From Euglena gracilis (Eukaryota; Euglenida; Euglenophyceae; Euglenales), in contig CP154954.1 of the NCBI GenBank assembly GCA_039621445.1, positions 36,565,703 through 36,629,702 on the forward strand: 64,000 bases of DNA. Reading direction: 5' to 3'. A model generated the notes under the pieces. It searched no databases. It saw nothing but the letters and a program-made list of their open reading frames with translations, and had not been told where the DNA came from. Positions 55,432 to 64,000 of the stretch are shown piece after piece; position 1 is the stretch's first letter, and each line of letters starts with the position of its first letter. The position numbers were made by a program, and so were the translations under genes.

Positions 55432-55832
55432 CTGGAGGGGCAAGAGGCACCATGAGACGGGGGCCGGGAAAGCCCAGGCAGAGCAGGGGCAAGGGGGGAT
55501 TTGCTCCCCGATTGGGCCCGCTCAAGCCAAAGTTGTGCTGGCTGGTGGCAAGGCTTTGGCCAAACAGCAAGAAGGAAATACACGTAAAATTATGTGTTGG
55601 TTAAAAAAAAAATAATGTCTGGCATTTACAATGCTTGCGCATCACATGTGGATGTTGCAGAAAGGAGTCCCTCAGTCTCAGGTCCAAAAGTGGCTCCTTC
55701 ACCGCCTGAATGAACACAAAACATTCCAGCCAATAACTCGAAGAGTCTGCTTTCAAAAAAGGGAGGCAGAGAAGGCAATCAAAGATTAACAGCTGTAGAA
55801 TTCACCAACAATGGGCGTATGCGGGGACACAC

Positions 55833-55908
55833 CGTCGGCGCGTAACCGCATATCGATGAGCCCCATCCAGTGGGCCTGTGCCTTGCCTTGGGCCGACTGC
55901 TGCAGCAC
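55833..55908 (-). CDS. Exon E2 of the 56-53 kb gene
   Basis: Minus strand, excellent acceptor CCGTCTCTTCTGTCATGGGCAG, donor GACG|GTGTGTCC, 76 nt (phase 0 in, 1 out). VLQQSAQGKAQAHWMGLIDM then RLRAD. Phases fit E1 and E3. The HW...IDMRLRAD segment would be the W-containing strand of a C2-like fold. Confidence 0.7.
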
Positions 55909-55991
55909 CTGCCCATGACAGAAGAGACGGAGGGAGGGCCAAACCAAGCCAAGCCGTCCCGCGGCAACCTCGGCAGCGCGGGCTGGCACAC

Positions 55992-56122
55992 CACCGACGG
56001 GGGGGTCGTTCGGGTCTCGGCGTTGGTCTTCATTTGCAGCCGCAGGGGACCGTTGGAGGGGATGGGTCCATCCAACTCAATGGTCAGGGTCTCCACCAAA
56101 ACCTTGAGTCGTTGAATGGGTT
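55992..56122 (-). CDS. Exon E1 of the 56-53 kb gene
   Basis: Minus strand, excellent acceptor GTGCTCTTTTTCTCAG, donor TCGGTG|GTGTGCC (or 3 nt earlier), 131 nt (phase 1 in, 0 out). PIQRLKVLVETLTIELDGPI, PSNGPLRLQMKTNAETRTTP. It has an acceptor, so at least one earlier exon must lie above 56.1 kb, perhaps beyond the window; I could not find it. Confidence 0.65.
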
Positions 56123-59100
56123 CTGAGAAAAAGAGCACATGGGAGACATGCCTGGGGGAGGGGGAGCGCAACAAGGAACCTCAAAATATGCAACGCAAAA
56201 ATGGAAAAAATGCCAAAAAATGTGAGCTCATTGTTGAATCCTGTCAGACCCAGGGTATGTGTAGCCATACATTTAATGAGTTTATGCTGAAAACCTACCA
56301 AAGCACTTTGAATGTTTAACCATTCTCACTTTTTCCAATCATATGCAATGCATGCATCGCCAAAAGAAAACACAAACCGCAAACTTGCTGTGGCCAGATT
56401 GATCTGACTTCCAGAACGGGGAAAAACTGACCAAGAACAATTGCCAATGGGAAAAATTCTGCCAGGCTTAAATTGCGGGGAAATTCCTGGATACCGGCTT
56501 AAAATGGCCGTGAAAGACCCACGTTTTCAGGGAAACGTAAGAGAATTCACACCAAATCCTGAGGTTTTTCCCAAAATCCTAGACAGAAAATTGGTAAAAA
56601 ATTTACTCCAATTTTTTGTGATTTTGAACAAAAATACATTGCAAGGTGCAGTGCCGAAGAAAATTTTGGGCATTCACTGGAGAACTTTTTTTTAAATTTG
56701 CTGGGAAAAATCCTGGATCGACCTTAAAATGGCAGGGAAAATCCCGGACAAAATTTCGACCACAATTTTTCCCACAACATTTTTTCCCGTTCAAGTTTTT
56801 CCCCTCCCCAGCAGTGCATGCACAATAATTTCATTCCGAAAACAACTGACATGCGAAATTATTCCCAAAACAGCCAACCTGGCACAAAAATGGTTATTTT
56901 TTATTAGTTATTTAGATTATTAGTTATTTTCATCCCAAGAGCCCCAAAAAATCCTTCGGCACTTCGTGCTTCGTGGCCATGCTTAAACTGGTTCGTTTGC
57001 CATCACACACAGGGCTCGATATAAGGGTGGGGGTCCTACAGTCATCCGTAGGCGTCCAAAATTTTCCTCATCATTTTACAGCTAACAGCCACTTTTAATG
57101 GCTGAATTAGTCAAAACAACGGCTCGAGAGTGGCATAAATGATGACTCAAGGCGGGCGCAATTAATGACTGTGGTAGGACAGATTCACTGGCTTCTGTGT
57201 GACATGAATAATGTCCCCAAGAGGATAAAAATAATGGTACTGAGATCACACAAATGATGTCCGGACAAAAATAACGTGAAAAAAATGACGGGGAAATTGA
57301 TGGGGAAAAAAGACCTCATTTTGTAACCCCCATTCCCTACTTGAGAGGGGGTTACTCGGGACCCCCCCAAAAAAATCATTTTTTTTCCCGTGCCACTCAC
57401 ACCCCTGCTGGAGGAAAACATGTTGAACAATCAGTCAGGGAAATTGACAAGATCACACAACAAATATGGATACTTTCCCAAGGCCTCACCACTGAAATTT
57501 AAGAAGTTCAGGAAATCACAAGCACCCAAATTGCAAAGGAAATAAAAAAAAGCTGAAAGCCGGATTTTCGATCTCAGATCTCAGAAAAAGCAATGAATCA
57601 ACGATGGCAGGTGGATTGGAACCTGAAAATCCATACCGAAAAACGGTGGGGTGAAATTGTTGGCTTTCACTGGCAGCAATTGGATTCATTTAAAAACTGG
57701 CTGGGAAAAATCCTGGACGGATCCTTTGAAAGCCGCAGAGAATCCTGGGCTGCACATTCGGCCGGCACGAAACACAAAGACATGAACCTTCAGACAGAAT
57801 GAGCTGGAGCACCTAACAAAAGCTGGCACCTGATGGGGGCCGAAAATCAACGTTTGGATCTCGACTGCTTGTTTGAGATGGAGAAGACAATCGCACCTGT
57901 TGAAAGAAAGTGGGTGCAATTGTGGAGCCACTCCACAAAATATTCAATGCACAAAAAGCCCCTCCAAATATACACCATAATTCCACAAAGAATACCCCCC
58001 CCCCGAGGACCGGTTGGATGCACAAATAGCAAGCCCCCATCATGCTGAAATGCAATCAAAGGGGAAAGAGAGATGGCATGTAATGAACCTCACAGAACCC
58101 CCCCACACACTGCACCCCCCACACACACATTGTTGCTCCACTCACCCTTCCCGCATGCCCCCACACTTGGAAATGAAGTTGTTCTTTAGGCATTTTTTTT
58201 GGAGGGAACCCTTACTTGTGCAACATACCACGCCTGCCCCCCCCCACAGTTGCCCACATGTTCCCCCCCCCCGCCCAACACACCCAATAGGATTTCAGTT
58301 TGGAGAGGTCAGGTTTAAAAAGGAAAAAATGGAGATGAGGACCTGGCTGCTTCCACTTGGTAAAGAACTAATTGCTGGGAGGTCGACAGCTGCTTTCCGA
58401 ACGAACCTACAACGGCGCAAAAGAGTCAACCAGTTGACTGGCAGAGAGCAACAATCATCCGAATGACTGAGAATGATTGATATTGAAAACAGTGGCATCC
58501 CCCTTCGCTTCAGGAAAATTTGGCACAAAACATGGCAACGTGAAGACTTTGCGGTTTAGTTCGCAAGCTGAGTCTCGAAACATGTGCAGGAAGAAACAGG
58601 AACAGGAAGAAACACACAACGAAATGTGGCGATGACAATTCCAGAGAACCCCCACAAAGAACCAGCACCTCAGGTGGAAAGCGTTAGAAACACTGAGGGG
58701 TTGAGTGTGCCGCCTTGGACACCTTTTTGATGGACCAGAAGGCAAATGGGTCCCAACCAAAGCCCAGATGTCCACACCACCAGACCACAAAAACCTCTGG
58801 TTTAAAAATAAACCTTCAGAAACTTCTTTGACAAGCAGAACTGGACCATGGCCAGCAGCATGTTTTCGAAAAATGGCCAGTTTCCTTGGACCTTATCACA
58901 TTTGGTCGATGGGAACATTATGCATCTATCCCTTTTTTTTTTGCGCCGTCTGCATGGCAGGTGCTCGCACAGCGGACCCGTTTGCCACAGGCAACAATCA
59001 CGGTGCGAATCACAAAAAAACCCTTGCCTGGAACCCATCTTGATCATTGATTCAACCACCAAAAGCCTTTTTAAAAAAGATACCAGATGTTATGGTCGTT

Positions 59101-59300
59101 TTTCGAATAAATATTTTGAAAAAAAATGGGTGAAAAACAAGCAAACTTTTGCAATAATGGGCAAAGAATCCCAGCCTGCCTCCACGAAGGTTGAGGGCAT
59201 ACCGATGTGTTGTTTCTAGGAGTATGCGATTGAGCTGGTGGGCAACGATTGGCCTTTCTGACAGTGCACGTTGGTGCGAAGGTGTTGAACAGGTTGTGGG
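56123..59300. other. AT-rich region, no gene seen
   Basis: No exon with convincing codon bias and splice sites. A lone CAGGGCTCGATATAAGG at 57,012 matches the end of the 40-440 element, but no partner end was found. Confidence 0.5.
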
Positions 59301-59324
59301 CTGCATCAACTGCACGTGCAAATT

Positions 59325-59372
59325 GAATTTGTCGGGGGGGGGTTGATAAATGATTCGGGGGGTTGATAAATG
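59325..59372. repeat. Tandem GGGGGGTTGATAAATGAT
   Basis: Two adjacent copies, with a longer G run in the first. Confidence 0.9.
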
Positions 59373-60009
59373 ATACATTTGCAATCTGAGTTCCATCAGT
59401 CCAAACCAAACAACCTGGAAGACAAATTGCAAAACAAGGGCATCATGCAAGCACCCTGGAAATGCATGGGTTTGCATTTTTTGAGTGGTTGCACAAAAAT
59501 GACAAAGAAAATCTAGGGAAAAATTCAAATTAAATCAAAAGCAATGTTGAAAACATAACCGTCCAATGAATGCCCCTGTTGATGAAAAAGGCTCTTTTTG
59601 CTTTTCAAATTTATAGAGCAACAAGGTAAGGATGAGGGGCAGACGCTTTTTTTTTTTTAGAATTTCGGGGGGTCAGGATCACAGATTCACTTAGCGACCA
59701 CCGGGGGGGACACTTTCCCCCCGACCCAAGCCCACCCACCCACGTCTTTTGAATACCTGCCCACCCACCCACGACCCCCCCCCCCCCGGGGTCAACCCCC
59801 CCTCCCCCACCCCCCCACACAAAATCCAGCAAAAATTGGCTGGAAATGCTGAAAAAAATTTCCTTACCTGGCTTTTGGCTGGGCAAAAACTTGACCCCCA
59901 ACCCATCCTTTGGGGGGGGGGGGTCACATAAATGTTAAATAAGTCAATGGTCCAGACCCACCCAGCCACCAATTCCCCCTGGGGGGGACTCAATATTGTG
60001 GTTTTATAT

Positions 60010-60093
60010 TGAGAACTGTGTCCCAGACGCCGGTTCGGGCGGTGGCCCAAACCGGCGTCCGAGGCACTGGCGTCGTCTGGGACACAGTTTTTG
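60010..60093. repeat. Long interrupted palindrome
   Basis: AACTGTGTCCCAGACGCCGG is followed, about 45 bp later, by its near inverse ending GTCTGGGACACAGTT, with a second inner palindrome GCCGGTTCGGGC...CCCAAACCGGC. Related CCCGAACCGGCGTCTGGG lies at 60,798-60,815. Confidence 0.85.
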
Positions 60094-60245
60094 AAACTGT
60101 GGCTAGGGAGATCCCAGTTCACGCCCGAACTGGCGGCTGAGGAATCACGGCCAATTTTGTCCCAAATCCCCATGTTTGGGGCAGTTTTGGGCGACTTCAG
60201 TCCAAATTGGCCGCCGGTCGAAATTGGAAGATTCCTCACTTCTGA

Positions 60246-60583
60246 AGGCAAGTTTCCCATCAATCGAAAGGTCTTCTCAAGGGCTTTCAGCAGATGGCCG
60301 TAGAATTCGGCCATAATGCACATAGCTCTTATTTTCAGCCATCGTACATTCCAAAATTTGAGATCTTAATTTGTCAAATCCCACAGCTCAGGTTGCATGG
60401 TGCAAACGAAAGCTCTCCCCAAGACCTGTCGTTGGTACCCACAGAACTCAGCCACATTTCACGGCGTTCTGAGAATCAGCAATTGCACTTTCCGACCCTG
60501 TTTGCAAATTTGAAATTCCACTTTTCAGCTGCCATGTTGCCCATCAATTGAAAGCTCTTCTCAAAGGCTTTCAGCAGGTGGCT
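60246..60583. repeat. Direct repeat of about 55 bp
   Basis: 60,246-60,299 and 60,527-60,583 share CCCATCAAT.GAAAG.TCTTCTCAA.GGCTTTCAGCAG.TGGC with few mismatches. On the minus strand both copies are open in the same frame (HLLKALEKTFRLMGN and HLLKAFEKSFQLMGN) but no splice context supports a gene. Confidence 0.75.
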
Positions 60584-62269
60584 CTTGGATTTCTGCCATC
60601 CTGCATGGTATTCTATTTCAGAAATTCTCTTAAATTGGCCGAAAGGAAAAAAACCGGGGTCTGGCCAAAGACCCCCAAAAACTGCTGTGATTACCACATG
60701 TGATTACCACAAAAAATGTGATTTCCACATGCCTACAAACCCTTTTGGACACTTTTTTGGCTCTATTCATTTTGGGTCCCCCAGACACCGGTTTCATGCC
60801 CGAACCGGCGTCTGGGATGCCGGTTCAGGCGTGAACCGGGAGCCCCCAGACACGGTTTCAGGAGCTTTTTTGGTGCTTTGCAGGATCACCCACAAACCCC
60901 GTCCTAGGTCACCAAAGTTTTTTTTAAAAAAGGCCTTTTGGTGGGAACGTGGGGGGGGACAATGGTGAGGGTTCCCCCTGGCCGAGCATGTCCCTCACAG
61001 AATTGCCAATAAAAGACGTTTACCCCCAAGTACCTTGCTCAAGTCCATTTGTTATTTGGTTCACCGGCTTGGGTCTGACAGGCAGGTGGGCCAAAGGCCA
61101 GGAAAGCCCTCCAACAATGACAACTTTGAGCAGCAAATCACACACACCTTTCCAATATGGATGTTGCATTGTGGTTCAAGGGACATCGATGCACTTTCGC
61201 AGCTCTGTTCAGTTGCCCTGCAATGAAACAAATTGACATAAGATGGAAAACAACATAAAGCAAATGAAACAAACAAAGAGGGCAGTGAATTTTTTGTATA
61301 AATTGTGCACCCCCCAAAAACATTGAATCCCCTGCTGTTTGAACAGAACTTGAAGACCCTTGGCGGGGTATTCTGCATTTGGTCGGAAATTTCATCAACC
61401 TGATCTTCAACGTATGTGACATTTTATCCCATTGGTGCATTTTTCATCAACTTCAGTTCAATTTTTCAATCATTGGGGATTGGGAAGCAAAATTAAAAAA
61501 AAATGTGTGGTGAATAATTCTTGCTTTGGGGCCGTCTGTTTTTCTTGCATCCCCTTCAAAAGTTCAGTACTCGGTTGCTTCATGAGGGTTCCCATATTGG
61601 GGTCACAGGCACCATTCTACCTGCCACGGGCGTCGGCAAAAAGCAGCTGTTACCGCCCCGGAGACGCAAAAAAAACACCCCGGAAACGGCGTTTTGCCAC
61701 TTTGAGGTTGAAGAAACATTTGATTTGCTTTGGAAATCATCAAATTTGGATTTTGCATAATTTCAAAAATGACAGACCTTATGCAAACTGTCATTCTGGA
61801 TTCTTGGGCTTGAATGCTTGTCTTGGGTTAGCTTCGCTCTTGCTCCAAATAGAGCGTGAACCCCCCCAGGCCCACCAAACCATGATTTTTTAACCCCCTT
61901 CTAGTGAAAAAAATATTTAAAATCCCTTGCAGCAGCTTCATTTTTCTGGTGAACAAAAATGAGGTCAAAATGTGCCAAAGTCAGGCGGTGTGCAAAAAAA
62001 AAATACCCTAAAATTGCCCAAAATGCCTTGTATGGATCCGCTTTGGATCACACTACCTCCTCGGCTTGTCACCCCCCATTCCCCCCTTGTGGTCACCCAC
62101 CAAACCAGATTCCATGACCCCCGTGGGGTTGGAAACAAGGTTTGGTTGGTTGGCTGAAAGGATCAAAAAGGTTGCCCTTGAAATGTCCAATCCAACATTG
62201 CTTTTTTCGAATATTGCAAGATCGCAACCCTGGTGAATGGGCTGAGGGGGCAATGACTTTGACAGGGTG

Positions 62270-63120
62270 GATGGGACAGGGGGTGCGGGGGGGGGGGGGA
62301 CGAGGGGGAAACACCCAAAAGTCGAAATCATTGCCTCGAACCTCACGCAAGACAATGACACCAGAAAACCCATCAGACAATTGGGTGCTGTCTCATTGGG
62401 GGTGGGTCGGGTCACGGGAGGGGGGGGTCAGGGGTGGGGTCACGGGGAGGGTCACGGGGGGAACACCACATTTTCTGTGGCCAAATTTGGAACAACCAAA
62501 CCCAAAATTTTGGAAAAAATTCTACAAATTAGGAATTCCCACACCAAAATTAGGAATTTGACACCAAATTAAGAATCACCAACCCCAAATTTGAAAAATT
62601 TGTGCGTCAAAATTAGGAATCTGCTTGAGAATTTAATCAAATTAGGCACCACCAGCCAAATTTCTTCCTGTAAAAATTTGGCCGAAATGGGTCGTAGGTC
62701 GGGCCACAGGGGGGTCACGGGGGGGGGGGGGCACGAGGGGAACACCCCCATTGGTGAGAAGACAAGAGACGTTGGAACTCTTAAGGAGAAATGCCTATAA
62801 CCTTGGCATGTTGGTTAACTTGGTTGTCAGGGGTGCTAAAACGAGAATGATGTCCAAAAAAAAAATGCTTTAAACACGTTTCACAAAAAGTCAGATTTGC
62901 ATCGCAACTCAAATTTTTTCATCATCAATTTTCGCAGGGGGTGTTATGCGGGGGGAGGCTGTGGCCCAACTACCTCCACGCATTTTCTTTGACGTCACTC
63001 AAAATTGTGTGTGTTTTTTCTCTGGTTGATGAAAAAATGTGCCCCGCCAATATTTGGGACGCGGGGGGGGGGACGCAGGGGGGGACGCGGGGGGGGGACG
63101 CAGGGCAAACACCCCCGCAG
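62270..63120. repeat. Four G-rich blocks with GGGTCACG/GGGGGACGC units
   Basis: At about 62,278-62,315, 62,405-62,470, 62,700-62,752 and 63,060-63,115, G runs are spaced by TCACG, ACGC or CACGAGG and each block ends in AACACC(C). Between them are repeated AATTAGGAAT words (62,530-62,640). High quadruplex potential. No gene seen to 64,000. Confidence 0.7.
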
Positions 63121-64000
63121 TTCTCGAATCTGCTTTTCCATCCATCCACCCTGGCCAGGCCTGCTGCCACGTCAAGCCTAGCATATGTGACACACAACTT
63201 TTTTTTGTGATACATGATGGACAATTTTTTTTGGGTGATACACACTTAATGAATCAACCTTGACCCCATGCCCCCCTCCCACGATACGAGACACCGAACC
63301 TTGTCCATGGCCCTCCGGAGTCCCCCCCTAAACCCAGGTATGGGGGAGCGACATAACAATGCTATATATGTGTGTACATTTTGACATATTTCATATGTAG
63401 TCCAGTGTAGTTCATTTTTGGACCCCCAACCCCCTTGTCCAGTTCAGTTCCTGGCTCTTCCAGGGGGGTTCATAGGACCCACCCAGCGCCTGACCGGACA
63501 GGTGTATTTGCCAAAAATTGACCCCAAATGGCCGAATGGCCAAAGATGCCCTTATTTGCAAAATTTTTAACCCTCCCCCCCTATCAGTTGAGTTCGCCCA
63601 AATCTACATATGGGTCCAGCCCCCCCCCCCCCAAATACCTAGCCTCCCTTGGTGATGAAGGCAGCAAAAAAAAACAACAAAAGCACACCTGCAAGGAGCT
63701 TTGACGCATCCTCATTCCTGCATGATAAAAAAAAAGCCCTACAAGAACGATGGGGGGTGTCCGGACCCCCCCCTCCCGCGCCCCAACCTCCCTCTCCCCA
63801 CACTGTGCCCAGCTTCCCCAAGAAAAAAAAAACTCGAAAAAATCGCGACTTTTTTTTAGGCTAAAAAATAGCCCAAAATGACCGTTTCAGGGAAAAAATG
63901 GCAATTTTGGGGGCCGCGCGCTTGGCGTGCGGCCCAAAAAGCATTTTCTTTTCATCAAAAATGGTCCAAAAATGGCCGAGAAATGACAAATGAAGTAAAT

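Noticed and set aside
60230-60700. Repeated HLLKA(L/F)EK frame on the minus strand
   Set aside because: Two similar copies of one repeat; low codon-3 bias and no splice context, so treated as a repeat.

Overview
Eukaryotic nuclear DNA from an organism I cannot name. The signs are: GT-AG introns, coding exons with about 75-95% G/C at codon position 3, long G, C and GT tracts, TTAGGG-type repeats, and remnants of Tc1/mariner, hAT-like, Mutator-like and Ty3/gypsy elements. A large-genome protist or alga fits, but this is inference. No operons, Shine-Dalgarno sites, rRNA, tRNA or CRISPR array were found. The longest open reading frames are low-complexity artefacts. The real coding signal is short exons, nearly all on the minus strand. 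I found these by reading for an acceptor AG, a donor GT, phase and codon-3 bias together. Where several acceptors were possible I preferred the phase-consistent one, and entries say where boundaries are unsure.

Layout, in minus-strand reading order. (1) 56.1-53.0 kb: five exons (E1, E2, E3, A, B) whose phases join without a break, the best gene model here; E1-E3 have a C2-like strand pattern. (2) 52.7-19.9 kb: an array of three exon families, all minus strand and all phase 1-1. Y is about 114 codons with a conserved DDDVIVVRSRPS core and an acidic tail. Z is 21-35 codons with a TPREGLE-like core. X is 39-121 codons, Gly/Ser-rich and variable in length. They follow the order Y-(Z-X)n five times (Y heads at 52.7, 41.0, 34.8, 29.6 and 22.3 kb). 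This could be one giant gene with a repeated exon cassette, or five decayed tandem gene copies. (3) 18.3-1.07 kb: about 15 further probable minus-strand exons, many again phase 1-1 with a G|GTGTG donor.

Mobile DNA lies mostly in the introns. A 1,596-bp Tc1/mariner element (26,570-28,165) has about 90-bp terminal inverted repeats, TA duplications and a broken transposase gene carrying introns of about 50 nt. Several non-autonomous elements with CAGG(G) ends have 7- or 8-bp target duplications (40-440, 24,171-24,366, 37,048-37,581, 43,144-44,266, 46,326-46,611). Two Mutator-like insertions sit at the same base of two Y exons, each flanked by a 10-bp duplication. Two Ty3/gypsy reverse-transcriptase fragments lie 39 kb apart. 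From 56.2 kb to the end the sequence is AT-richer and I see no exon, only repeats. No function is claimed for the X, Y and Z proteins.
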